Shown here piece after piece: positions 45,659 to 57,813 of a stretch of DNA of 64,000 bases. A program made the translations under genes and the position numbers. A model generated the notes under the pieces. The model was not told the origin of the DNA. It did not search any database and was given only the letters and a program-made list of their open reading frames with translations. This DNA comes from Toxonevra muliebris. Taxonomy: Eukaryota; Arthropoda; Insecta; Diptera; Pallopteridae. The DNA lies in the NCBI GenBank assembly GCA_963691655.1, contig OY829328.1, forward strand, positions 85,874,400-85,938,399, written 5' to 3'. The number at the start of each line of letters is the position of its first letter. Positions within the stretch are counted from its first letter, which is position 1.

Positions 45659-46048
45659 ATAACCCTGTGATAGACAGAAGAGATGGCTGGAGGAGAAATG
45701 GATGGGAAATTGTTAAATTCACATAAATGTGAAAACCTGAGACTTTGGGTATACTTACTGTTTTTCAATAAATTGCCAATGAAAGTTTTGAAAAAAATTA
45801 AGCTAACATTTGTTTTAGTGAATACAATATTCGGAGAAGTGAAGATCTATATGGAACAACAAATTTTGAAGTTGCATTTTCCATTAATGAAAAACTTTTG
45901 AATTGCACCCGAAGTAAAGCTGTAGAATAAGTGGGTATAATCTCAGAGAAATTTCTCTAACAAAACAAAATAAATGCTCATATTGTATACTCTTATATTT
46001 AGTACTCAGAACTATTTAACTTTAAAAGTTTTTTGAAAAAATCCCAAT
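45659..46048. other. Intergenic region between convergent genes H and I
   Basis: About 390 bp with the 3' ends of both genes and AATAAA near 45766. No gene. Confidence 0.6.
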
Positions 46049-47604
46049 TCATTGGACTTTTTCAGCCCGTAAGCAAATATCAGTTTCAGCAGATAATAAA
46101 ATATTTTCGATATTAAATTTCAATTTCGATTGTGTGCGGTCACAAGTATAAAATTTGAAATCCTTAATTAAGTATGCCAGGCCAATGGCAGCTTGCATGC
46201 GGCCAAAACGTAAGCCAATACAATTTCGTGGACCATCGCCGAAGGGCAACCAAGAGCACGTGGGACGTTTCTTTACTTCAGCTTCGGAAAAACGATCGGG
46301 AATGAATTTTTCAGGTTCAGGATAAATTTCGGGATCGAAATGTATTGAATGTACTGGTATAATTACGGTAGTACCTGCTTCAAGATAATATTTTGGATTT
46401 GAGGTCTCATAACGTGCATTTGTCTTTCGCTGAAGCTGTGGAACCACAGGGTATTTTCGTAAGGTTTCTGAAATTGTAATGTAAATTTTAATCTATACAA
46501 GGCTTAAGTTAAAGTTAACTTTTTACCTGATATAACTTGTTCCAAATAGCGCATTTCCTGCAAACATTCATAAGTGAACTCGTTATGGTGGCTCTTGAAC
46601 ATCTCCGTGACCTCTTGTCTCAGTTTATCCTGAATTACTTGATTTTGAGACAATTCATACAATGCAAATGACATTGTCGTCGATGAAGTCTCGAAACCAG
46701 CAAAAAAGAATACAAATGCCTGTGCTGCTATCTCGTTAAATGTTAAACCATTTGTGTCGTCGGCATTCTTATTCTTCAAATCGATTAACATATTCATAAA
46801 ATCATTCCGTTTAATATTATTTTTCTCACGATACTCGACTGTATTCTTCGTTATGCCCATATAAAAATCGTGTACTTTTTGATGCAATTGCCGCATGCGT
46901 AGCTTGCGGGCCAACTCGGGAAAACTTTCAATGAAATTATCAATTAATTTATTGTGTCTCCGCTCTATAACCACCGACTTTCCCACTTTGACAAATTCAG
47001 CATCCGGGTTTCGTAGACTGTTGCATTCCAAACCGAAAGCACACGAACCAATAACATCTGCGGTGAAACGCCCAACGATATCGTTTATTTCTAGCTCTCC
47101 TCTCTCAGCTGCCATTGTCTTCTCTCTAAAGACTTCCGCCAGTTCCTCGGCTACTTTGACGATAGTGGGGAACATAAATTTCATTTTGCCCGATGTGAAT
47201 GTAGGCGATAATTTGTGCCTGAGTGCACGCCATTTTTTTGCATCCAATGCAAATAGATTTGCTGTCAGTGGATCATCACGTTCATTGTGGAAGACACCAC
47301 GATCATCGAAATTATTGAAATCTTTTATAAGCACATTTTTAACAAAATCCAAATCTGTGGCTATCGCTACTGGCGATGCTACAAAGTAGCAGCCAACAAA
47401 TGGACCAGTGCCCTTGTATTTATTATAAATCGGCGTTATAATATCAATCAGATGTTTTGATTTACGCCAGTCACTTAAGTTTCCCATTGGGAAACTTGGT
47501 GGTTCATGTGGTATGCCACGCCTACGCCAATAACTTTGTAAATATTTCCAATATCCTACTATTAGTGTTAGGATAATAATTGCCAGTCCAATAAAGATCT
47601 CCAT
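46049..47604 (-). CDS. CYP6A-type cytochrome P450, gene I
   Basis: Exons 47604-46527 and 46467-46049 with a 59-bp intron (TCAG|GTAAAA ... TTTCAG|AAACC) give 498 residues. Seen: anchor about 3-20 then YWRRRGIPHEPP; WRALR; SGKMKFMFP; I-helix AGFETS (302-307); ETLR (360-363); PDRF; FGDGPRNCIGLRFG with Cys442. Closest by eye to J and N (DWRKSKH / DWRKTKH, ERRHNK, Y-x-Y-Y-L/I after helix K). It converges with H and is divergent from J. Confidence 0.95.
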
Positions 47605-48671
47605 GATTCATATAGAGAAGAACACTTGCGTTCAGTTTGACATCAAAAGTAGAACTGAAATTACTAATGTTGCTGAATTTTGAATTGTTTATCCATAAAA
47701 AGACTATCAATTATTAGATTTTGCACTATCATTATGAATCAATATATTTTAAATCTATTCTACCATGATTGGTCGCATTCAGAAGATACAGCTGCTGCGC
47801 AACTGTGGCGTGTGTGTCTTCTGAATGGGTAGTTGTGAATTCCTGCTCCGCAAAACTGTTGGCATTTCGAAGCCATTTTTTCCATCATATTACTTTTCTG
47901 CTCTTTCAGGCCAACATGTTGCCTCAAAAGACTATTTTTATTTAGCGGCAGTTTGGTGACTTTTAGACGGTGGCTGGTAGCCTATATATTCTTTTGTTTC
48001 GGAATGCGACCATTATCACTTTTAGCTGAACCATTATAAAAAATATAAAGATTTAATGAAAACAAAAATAAAGAGAATGAACAACAATCAAAAATTTGGA
48101 GGCATGGAATATCGAGTTGAACAGGTTTTATTTTATTATTTTAACAAGCAGTAAACAAATTTTTTTATTTTTTTTGGAGCTTTTTGCTTGTTTAGTTTGT
48201 TATTACTTGCTGCAAAAAGCGCTCAATTCTATTTTATATTTCTTGACATGGAGAGAGAAAAGTTTTTTTTTTTTCGTACTCATGTTTGGTTTCTCTCTTT
48301 ATCTTTCTTTCTAATAAAGAACACACCAAAATTTTTATTATTTTATGTTTTTTGATACTGTATGTACATAAGAAAGTATATTCGTCAGCTGGGCAGTCTT
48401 GCAATCCCTACAATTCATTGCGAAATTTAATTATCAAAATCGAAAAATTATAAAAATTTCTAGCAAAAAAACCAAATTGTTTGTTAAATCATATGTGCAC
48501 ATTTATGTATGTATGCAGATATCTTTGAATGTATTTATTGTTCATAAATGGCTTATACTAGAAGTACGAAATTTCAGTGAATCAATTTATATCGATGTAT
48601 ACACACGCGATTTTGACGTTTAACTAAAATTAATATTTTTACATAGTTAATTACTCATAAGCGAAAACACC
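47605..48671. promoter_or_regulatory. Shared upstream region of divergent genes I and J
   Basis: 1067 bp between two P450 start codons, carrying an inverted-repeat element (47770-48012) about 170 bp upstream of gene I. No TATA can be assigned with confidence. The frames at 48096-48623 are low-complexity or featureless. Confidence 0.5.
47770..48012. mobile_element. MITE candidate in the I/J promoter region
   Basis: 243 bp with ends TGGTCGCATTCAGAAG (left) and TGGTCGCATTCCGAA (right end reversed), 14 of 15 matching. The left end also forms a local hairpin with GTGTCTTCTGAAT at about 47815-47827. No coding frame. A target-site duplication is not clear, so the superfamily is unknown. Confidence 0.6.
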
Positions 48672-50207
48672 ATGATGATTTTCATTGCGCTTGTGCTCAT
48701 AAGCATATGGCTGCTGATACTCTACATGAAGTATTTACAAACATATTGGCGAAGGCGTGGCATACTGCATGATAAGCCTCAATTCCCTCTGGGTAATTTG
48801 AAAGGTTTTCGTAAAACGAAAAATTTTATGGATTTTTTCATCGAAGCATATCGGAAATACAAGGGTACCGGTCCATTTTGTGGCATCTATTTTATGGTGC
48901 GTCCATTTGTGGTGGCTTTAGATTTGGATTTAATCAAAGATGTGCTCATAAAAGATTTCAATAAATTCGATAGTCGTGGGTTTTATCATAATGAAAAAGA
49001 TGATCCCCTTACCGGAAATCTATTTCAACTGGATGGACCTGAATGGCGGGTATTGAGACAAAAACTGACGCCTACATTTACTTCGGGAAAAATGAAATTT
49101 ATGTTTCCAACGGTGGTGAAAGAGGGCGCTGAGCTCATCAAGGTCTTAACAGAGCAGGTAAATGCTGCCGAGAACGGTGTGCTAGAATTGACCAATATTT
49201 TGTCACGCTTCACCGCTGATGTTATTGGCTCATGCGCTTTTGGCTTGGATTGTAATAGTTTAACGAATCCCGATGCTGAGTTTGTTACAATGGGGAAACG
49301 CATACTCACCGAGCGAAGACATAATATGTTAGTCGATTCTTTCATGCAAGTTTTTCCAGATTTGGGGCGCAAACTACACTTGCGACAAATACCACAAGAA
49401 ATTCATGATTTTTATATGGGCGTAACGCGTGATACCGTCGAATATCGGCAGAAGCATCAAATTAAACGTAATGATTTCATGAATTTATTGATCGAAATGA
49501 AAAATGCAGGTGAAATAAGTTTAAATGAAATTGCCGCACAAGGATTTATATTCTTTTTGGCTGGCTTCGAGACATCATCGACTACAATGGGTTTTGCGCT
49601 CTATCAATTGGCAAAACATCAAGACATACAGGATAAATTGAGGCAGGAGATCAATGATGTTTTCAAGCGTAACAACAACGAATTTTCATATGAATGTATA
49701 AAGGATATGCATTATATGCAAAAAGTTATAGCAGGTAAAGATCAAGAATTAATCCATGATTTTTTTTTATTGATTTCTTGAATTTCAGAGACATTACGCA
49801 TGCATCCTATTCTACCACAATTGCTACGCAAATCAAATGCACGCTATGAGTGCTCAGATCCAAAGTATTATATTGAAAAGGGTACTGTTGTGGTGATATC
49901 AGCATATGCATTGCATTTCGATCCTGAATTGTATCCAGAGCCGGAGAAATTCGATCCTGAACGCTTTACGGAAGAGGAAATTAACAAACGTCCATCGTGC
50001 GCTTATTTGCCCTTCGGCGATGGTCCCCGCAATTGCATTGGTATACGTTTCGGCAAGATGCAAGTTTGCATTGGTCTCGCTTATCTAATAAAAAACTTCA
50101 AATTTACTCCATGCGATCGCACTCCAGCAACAATGAAATATAAGTTACCTAACATTATGCTAGCCGCCGAAGATGATATATATTTGCGTGTTGAGAGAAT
50201 CCGGTGA
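48672..50207 (+). CDS. CYP6A-type cytochrome P450, gene J
   Basis: Exons 48672-49734 and 49789-50207 with a 54-bp intron (GCAG|GTAAAG ... TTTCAG|AGACA) give 493 residues. Two Met codons open the frame; either gives the same anchor (about 3-20). Seen: YWRRRGILHDKP; WRVLR; SGKMKFMFP; I-helix AGFETS (297-302); ETLR (355-358); PERF; FGDGPRNCIGIRFG with Cys437. It belongs with I, K, L and N by its NLKGFRKTK and KYKGTGPF segments. It converges with K. Confidence 0.95.
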
Positions 50208-52659
50208 GCAATTTCGATATCTGCGTTCCGTTTCAACTGAGTTGATATTGAGAGGATTTTACAGTTAGTGAGAGTGCATAGTTGGAAATTCTCGCTCCCT
50301 CTCTAATGTCTCGAAACAAATGATATTTATTTTATAAATAAAAAGGAGTATACAAAAATTAATTTTATATTTCTGTATAGAAGTTATGAAAAAGGTAAAT
50401 CACTAGCGGATCAAGAGATTACGAAGTGGGGGGAGGGGGTAGAGGGGGTAGTGATTTCGTCTCTGCAAAAGTTTTTTGAGTTAAAGAGCCGCTGGTTATA
50501 AATGAAAAAAGAATCTTTAATCTAACTTTAGATTGAGTGTAAAATTTATTCAGTCTTAATAAAAATGAAATGAAATTATTTTCTGCAAGAATATAGAATA
50601 TAGGCATTTTTACATAACCAGGGCCGGATTTAGAGGTATTGATGCCCTAAGCAGTTTTAGTTTTGACGCCATTTATGCATTATTTGCATTTTGGCCCGAT
50701 CCTGAACTCTAGCGGCTTAGAAACTATTTTTAATTCAACAATCGACAATAAGCGACTTTCTATGTTTATACAAAATATTAAAAAAAAAATTACCGGTTAA
50801 TTCGGTTGGCTTGGTTACTAAAAAATATTAATGAATCAAGGTTAGTATTTCAGGGTTAATATTTCCCCAAAGTACAGGAGCACATAACTAACAAATTTGA
50901 CAATTATAACATTAAAAAAAAAAACAACAATGTCGAAAGTAAAAATATGAGCGTTAATCAAACTTAAATTTATTAGATAAGAGTTTAATCAAATTTGTTA
51001 TCAAACCTAAACAAAATTTATTTAAATGTTATCTCTAACAAGTTTATTAATATATTTCACGATTGATTAGATAAAAGTAAGCTCTGGTTCGATGTCAACT
51101 ATTTTATGTAGTCACACATGTTATTTTCAGTAGTTGATCGAGAGGTTGTTTAATGAGAGGGTTCAAGGGGTGGATATTAGGTATTTTCTGTCTTTTAGAA
51201 TTTTTTTAATATACCATAGAAGCAACTGAAATAATGGACGGTTCAACCACCACAAACTTTCCTTAGATGCGGAAGAAATAAAAAGTTCTTCAATCTAACA
51301 AATTTTCTGTGGAGCTATAATGTGAAGAACTCGCCCCTTAGGACTCAGTCTTGAACTTGCTCTTCCTTGAAATCAATGCCGATTGATACCTAGTAATTAA
51401 TTCTGAGCGTGTTTATAATATTCTAGAGATATGTATTATTCGTCAGTTTGAAGTGAAGTATTTTCGTTTTTTATTTATATTGGAAGAAAACACTAACATA
51501 AATTTGCTATCGCCTCGGAATCGGGCCGCAGTTAGCTGTCAGTATCCCTCTGTTGGCCGCAAGCCGAAATAATAATTCCAACCAATATTGGTCCTGTATT
51601 GATGTAAGTTAGATAGCCGACTTCGGATTTCGCAGCATATCGTATACTGAGATGATTACCAATTTCTATTCGTACAGCACTGAAAGGGAATTGACAGCCT
51701 CATGTCTCAGTACTGAGTCAGAATACTGGAGTTTTTTTTTCACCGGAGGAAACTATTGACATTCATAAATTGAAAAAGTTTGTATGATAAATTAAGAAAT
51801 TTATTTCTTAGAAGAGAAATTTGTTCAACAAATCGTTTCTTAATTATAAGTTATCGGTGTGTACAATTATTTTAGGGAAAATGGGCGTGTTGCACCCATG
51901 TGTTCAATTATTATTTTACAGAAAATAGACGTGATATGCCCATTATTTTTGAACTGCTTTTTGTATATCTCTGGAGATATTGGATAACAATTTCAGTTTT
52001 ACATTATAAATTACAATTATAATTATTAAAAGCTTGTTTTGCTTCTTGTTTCTGTTCTGTTTCTTTACATACAATCACACATGTATGAAAAATGTAGGTT
52101 TACAAAAATAGGCGTGGCATAAAGCATATGCACCTACAACTTTCTTTCGACAGAAAATCACTTTTCTTATGTTTATAATAATTTCTACATAGCAGAAAAT
52201 TTGTGTTCTTAAAATATAAATTAAATATAGGAATCAAGGCTTAAAGTTACAAATAAACACTCAAATTTATAAACAAATAAATCAGTTTATGCTCGTTAAT
52301 ATACTGTATTTTGATTATGTGCAGAAATTCTGCGGTAAACTTAACAAAGAGTAAGTGAAAAGTGTAAAAGTTATTTAGAGAGTATATTCATATGATGAAA
52401 TCTTTTTAAACTGTACGAAATTGAAGAGTTCGATTTCACAACGATATAGCACACAAGCTGTCAATTAAGCGAGTATAGAGTTGTAAATCGAACGCATCTG
52501 CTATTGTTTAAATATCGGCGAACAAAATGTTTTTGGCTTAACTTCACTACACTTGATTAATTTTCATTATTTATTCTATTTAGTTTCTCGATCACGGCAA
52601 CTTTTACACTTTTCACTGCACCTTTACTTTAAGTTCTTTTCATTTTACAAATTCTTTTT
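50208..52659. other. Intergenic region between convergent genes J and K
   Basis: About 2.4 kb without a supported gene. A CAGGGCCGGATTTAG word at 50619 matches the end of the hAT remnant at 36842. A possible opposing end lies near 50704, but no target duplication is seen. A G-rich purine tract is at about 50425-50450. The rest is A+T-rich with nothing recognised. Confidence 0.5.
50619..50704. repeat. hAT-end-like fragment
   Basis: Begins CAGGGCCGGATTTAG, the same terminal word as the element at 36842-37637. The reversed end CAGGATCGGG is only a partial match. Probably a solo end or a highly deleted copy. Confidence 0.35.
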
Positions 52660-54227
52660 TTAAATCTTTTTCGCCACCACATATATGTTTTTAGGAGTTA
52701 ACAGGAAATTTTCAACATTCAACTCAACGTTGGGATGACTTTCACTTGGAATAAATTTGAAATCCTTAATTAAGTACGCAAGACCAATACAAACTTGCAT
52801 CTTGCCAAATCGCATGCCAATGCAATTACGTGGGCCATCACCGAAGGGCAAATAGGCGCATGTATGGCGCTTTCGTATTTCCTCTTCTGTGAAACGATCA
52901 GGATTGAACTTTTCTGGATCTGGATATAATTCAGGATCGTAGTGTATAGCATGCACTGGTATTGTGACTACAGTGCCCGCATCAATACTGTATTTTGGAT
53001 CCTCAGTCACATAACGCTCTGTGCATTTACGTACGAGTTGTGGTAGTACAGGATACTTTCGTAGTGTTTCTATAAAGAAAAAAAAACCAAAGCATTTTAT
53101 TTAGTCAATTGTTCATAATTATTGTTTAAAAATCACTGATTTTTACCCAATATGACCTGCTCCAAATAACGCAACTCTTGCATTAACTCATACGAGAACT
53201 CATTGTTATGACGCTTGAAAGCTTCAGTTATTTCTTGTCTTGCTTTATCTTGCACATCTGGATTTCTCGCCAATTCAAATAGTGCAAACCCCATTGTAGT
53301 CGATGATGTCTCAAATCCAGCGAAAAGAAATATAAACGCCTGCGCTGCCAGCTCTTCAAGTGATAATTTACCTTCCTCTGGTTTTCCATCGGCACTTTTC
53401 ATTTCTATTAACATATCCATAAAATCATGACGTTTGATATGATTCTTTTCGCGATATGCGACCGTTTCACGCACGATACCCATATAGAAATCCTCAACAT
53501 CTTTAGGAGTGGTACGCATTCTCAGTTTCAATGCTAATCCGGGAAAGGTGTGTATTAGCGTGTCAACGAGCTTGCTATTCGCCGTATCGGTTAGTGCACG
53601 TTTTCCCATTTTAATGAACTCCGAATCGGGATCGCGTAGGCAATTGCACTCCAAGCCGAATGCGCATGTACCAATAACATCAGCGGTATAGCGTCCAACT
53701 ATATTGAGTATCTCTAATTCGCCATTGTTTGCTGCGGCTACCTGCTCGGCGAAAACTTTTCGCAACTCAGTGCCCACATTCACTACCGTTGAGAACATAT
53801 GTTTCATTTTGCCCGAAGTGAATGTGGGTGTTAATTTTTGCCTTAGATGGCGCCATTTTTGTCCATCTATGAATACTAGACTACAGGTTAGAGGATCGTC
53901 ACGTACGTTGTGATAAATTCCGCGTGTATCAAAGGTATTAAAATCCCGTACTAACACGTTCTTAATGAATTCCAAATCTATTGCTATTATTGTTGGTACG
54001 ACGAAGAAATAAAAACCGGCATAAGGGCCGGTGCCCTTGTATTTATGATATATTGGTGAGAAGATATCGATGAAATGTTTCGTTTTGCGGAATCCTTTCA
54101 GGTTGCCCATGGGGAAATCCGGCTTATCATGCGCTATGCCACGTCTTTGCCAATAAGTTTGTAAATATTTAAAATAAAATATGAACAGCGTTATGCTGAT
54201 AACGAGTAGTGCTATAAACAACGCCAT
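52660..54227 (-). CDS. CYP6A-type cytochrome P450, gene K
   Basis: Exons 54227-53147 and 53069-52660 with a 77-bp intron give 496 residues. Seen: anchor about 2-20; YWQRRGIAHDKP; WRHLR; SGKMKHMFS; I-helix AGFETS (303-308); ETLR (361-364); PDRF; FGDGPRNCIGMRFG with Cys443. It is the inverted paralogue of gene L. The introns are the same length and differ at only about three bases, while the N-terminal halves of the proteins differ much more. The C terminus ends NIYVVAKKI. Confidence 0.95.
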
Positions 54228-56242
54228 TTCTGCTACTTCGCTAATTGATTGTAATGCTAACAGTTCAACACTCAGTTTGTAACTGAAAATTATTAGCTTG
54301 TAGCTATGGCTATTTATTATTGAAAAGAAGATACAAACGCATACGCATACCCATACACATTTAAATAATTATTATAATCAGTGAATGTGACTTAGTTATT
54401 TTTAGATATCTCAATGGGGGAAAAAGGAAAAACAGCATAACTTGAGTTGGGTTGGAAAATAAAATTCATGGTTTATTGGATTATCAATACCACAGCAAAC
54501 TGTTGCGAATTTTTAAATACTTCTTCGAACTACAAGTCCGGTCTTTAATCGAAGATTTTCCAAAATATTACCATCGCTGCTTGAATATTTCTACTCAAAC
54601 TCGCTCGACAAAAAATTCACTTATGCTGTTATTCCTTGTGCGTTAAGATTTCTCAGGCAGATGCACAGTGGGACAGCCCAAAAGATGTCTAAAAAAAACT
54701 AAATATGTAACAATAGCTAATACATTGAGGTTTTACGATTGAATACCAATTGAATACCAATACCAATGGCGAATTAGAAAAAGCAACTTTTGAATTTGCC
54801 TTCAGATGCTATTATAACAATTTTATGCAAGTGTAATACCATTTTGAAAAGCTAATTTTTTAAGCATTTTATTTGTATTTCATATTCATTCCCGCCATGT
54901 GTAATGCCACACTCAGAGTTTTCTTCATTTTATTTTCTCAAGGCTTTTTGCTTATTAATTTTTTATATAACTAAAACAATTCTTTCAAGATAAACGTTAG
55001 AAATTAATGTAAAGTAATAGAATATAAACTCAAAATTTATTTAAAACATTTGGTTACTTTAGAGAAACTGTGGTCGGTCCGGATTACAAGGATGATCGTA
55101 TAAATTTTGAATGGTTAAAAATCAAATTGCTAATGGTTAATATTGATTACGATTACAATAAATATTAATTAAGATTGACAAAAGAAATTATGCTATAACG
55201 TTGGCATTATTTAATTCTCTAGTGAATTATGGGTTGCCAAGATATTGAAATTTATAAAAAAGGAAATAAAATGACCTCCTCTATTATCAACAATACAAAT
55301 CATAAGAAAGCCCAAAGATTGAACATTTTAACTACCAAATTTTATCGCTTTATCTCAAAAAACACCAAAGTTACACGATTTTTGATATGAGCGAGTCATT
55401 TTTGCCCCATGGTGACATGGTTCAAAATAAATTTCACAATTTATGGATAATGTTTGCAAATCAAATAAATAAATAATTCAATTACGCCAGCCACAATGAG
55501 AATTGGTTTTTCTTGAGTGTATGTTGGGGTATTAAGGAGTTCATTGTCATGACTTGGCAATTCGAATTTTCATCAAGGCTCTACAGATTAACCATTACAT
55601 GTGGAAATTGTGAAATTGGTTATGTGAAATTTTCCGTTTGCTCCAGAACTAACTTCGGGGTTGGTTTTCAGCGTTCCGCATCCAGACGTATGAGTTATGA
55701 TAGCAATATGCTAGCATCCAACGTCGATCTTGTATCGATTTTTTGATTGACCTAGCCAACATTGCGACTTCTCCTTTCAATCAAATGTTATCGCATTAAA
55801 TCTGTAAAGGTTAACATTCAAAGACTCGGACTTTAAAAAAATGTTCTCACTAGCTTTTCAGTCTCTACCGCCGTTCGGAACAGGCGTTAAACTGTAGGTC
55901 CAACTAAACTGTAGGCTACCCTAGCCTTGGTTTCTTATTTATCTTTCTGTCTTTCATTACTTGAGGCTTTGGTACAATAGATCTTATGGGCCGCTGCGCC
56001 TGACTTTCAGGTCCCCCCATCCTTCAAATAATAATATTAATCTATACTTTCTATTGCCCTGAAGTACAGTACTTGACATAATCTAATTTCAGTTGTAAAA
56101 AACTAATAAATTAATTGAAAAAAGCATTCATATTAGCTTATCAATAACTAAAAAAAGTCACATTTGAGCATTAGAATTCTTCAGTGAAGATCTACATATT
56201 GAGGTGTGAGCACACAATATTACCTTAGAAGCAACAACAGAA
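54228..56242. promoter_or_regulatory. Upstream region of divergent genes K and L
   Basis: About 2 kb. A fragment at 55866-55906 is a reversed copy of the repeat seen at 3253-3400. Upstream of L, 56196-56219 carries a GTGAGCACACAAT block also found before pseudogene M and, less exactly, gene N. A TCAGT initiator-like word is at 56181. Short frames (54452-54646, 55513-55746) show no family feature. Confidence 0.5.
55866..55906 (-). repeat. Fragment of the dispersed repeat family seen at 3.3 kb
   Basis: The reversed sequence contains GTTGGACCTACAGTTTAACG followed by a CCGAACGGCGG word, as at about 3325-3362 on the plus strand, with small differences. Confidence 0.6.
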
Positions 56243-57813
56243 ATGGTTCTTTTCATTGCACTAATTGTTATCAGCATAACGTTGCTAATATTATATTTAA
56301 AATATATGCAAACTTATTGGCGGCGACGCGGTATACCGCACGAGAAACCGCATTTCCCCATGGGCAACCTGAAAGGATTTGGCAAAACGAAACATTTGGT
56401 TGAATTTTTCAATCCAATATATGAGAAATTCAAAGGAACCGGTCCATATGCGGGCTTCTATTTCACTGTTTCGCCATCAATTGTGGCACTGGATCTTGAT
56501 TTCATTAAGAATGTGTTGGTCAGAGATTTCAATAATTTCGATACTCGTGGACTTTTTCACAACGTACGGGATGATCCTCTAACCGGTAATCTGGTGTTTA
56601 TTGATGGGCCTAAATGGCGGCTTCTGAGACAAAAATTAACCCCCACATTCACTTCGGGCAAAATGAAGTATATGTTTTCGACGGTAGTGAAAGTGGGCGC
56701 TGAGTTTCGTAACGTTGTGGCTGAGCGGGTAGCTGCAGCTGATAAGGGCGAATTGGAGTTAACAAATTTACTTGGACGCTATACCGCTGATGTTATTGGA
56801 ACTTGCGCTTTCGGTTTGGAGTGTAATTGCCTGCGTGATACCGATTCGGAATTCGTTAAAATGGGAAGACGAGCGCTCAATGAAAAAGCGTATGGTAATA
56901 TTCAGGAGATTTTCATACACACTTTTCCCGGTTTAGCGCTTAAACTGAGAATGCGTTCTACCCCTAAAGATTTAGAAGATTTCTATATGAGGATAGTACG
57001 TGAAACGGTGACATATCGTGAAAAGCATCAAATCAAACGTCATGATTTTATGGATATGTTAATAGAAATGAAAAGTGCCGATGGAAAACCACAGGAGGGT
57101 AAATTATCATTTGAAGAGCTGGCAGCACAGGCGTTTATATTTTTATTCGCTGGATTTGAGACATCATCGACGACAATGGCGTTTGCACTATATGAATTGG
57201 CAAGAAATCCAGATGTACAAGATAAAGCAAGACAAGAAGTAAATGAAGCTTTCAAGCGTCATAACAATGAATTCACGTATGAGTTAATGCAAGAGTTGCG
57301 TTATTTGGAGATGGTTATATTGGGTAAAAATCAGTGATTTTTAAATAATAATTATGAATAATTGACTCAATAAAATGCTTTGGTTTTTTTTTCTTTATAG
57401 AAACACTACGAAAGTATCCTGTACTACCACAACTCGTACGTAAATCCAAAGAACGCTATATGACCAGTGATCCCAAATATGTCATTGAGGCGGATACAAT
57501 AGTTGCAATACCCGTGCATGCTATACATTACGATCCTGAACTCTATCCAGAACCTGAAAAGTTCAATCCTGATCGTTTCACAGAAGAGGAAATACGGAAA
57601 CGTCATACGTGCGCCTATCTGCCTTTCGGTGATGGTCCACGTAATTGCATTGGCATGCGATTCGGCAAGATGCAAGTTTGTATTGGTCTCGCTTATTTAA
57701 TAAAAGATTTTCAATTTATGCCGAGTGAACGCCAAACCAAAGTTGAACTTAATAATGACAATTTAATGTTGTCGCCCAAGGGAGGTATAAATTTAGTTGT
57801 GAAAAAGATTTAA
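56243..57813 (+). CDS. CYP6A-type cytochrome P450, gene L
   Basis: Exons 56243-57323 and 57401-57813 with a 77-bp intron (TTGG|GTAAAA ... TATAG|AAACA) give 497 residues. Seen: anchor about 3-21; YWRRRGIPHEKP; WRLLR; SGKMKYMFS; I-helix AGFETS (303-308); ETLR (361-364); PDRF; FGDGPRNCIGMRFG with Cys443. It is the inverted duplicate of K and the best intact guide for pseudogene M, whose surviving segments align with it. Confidence 0.95.
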
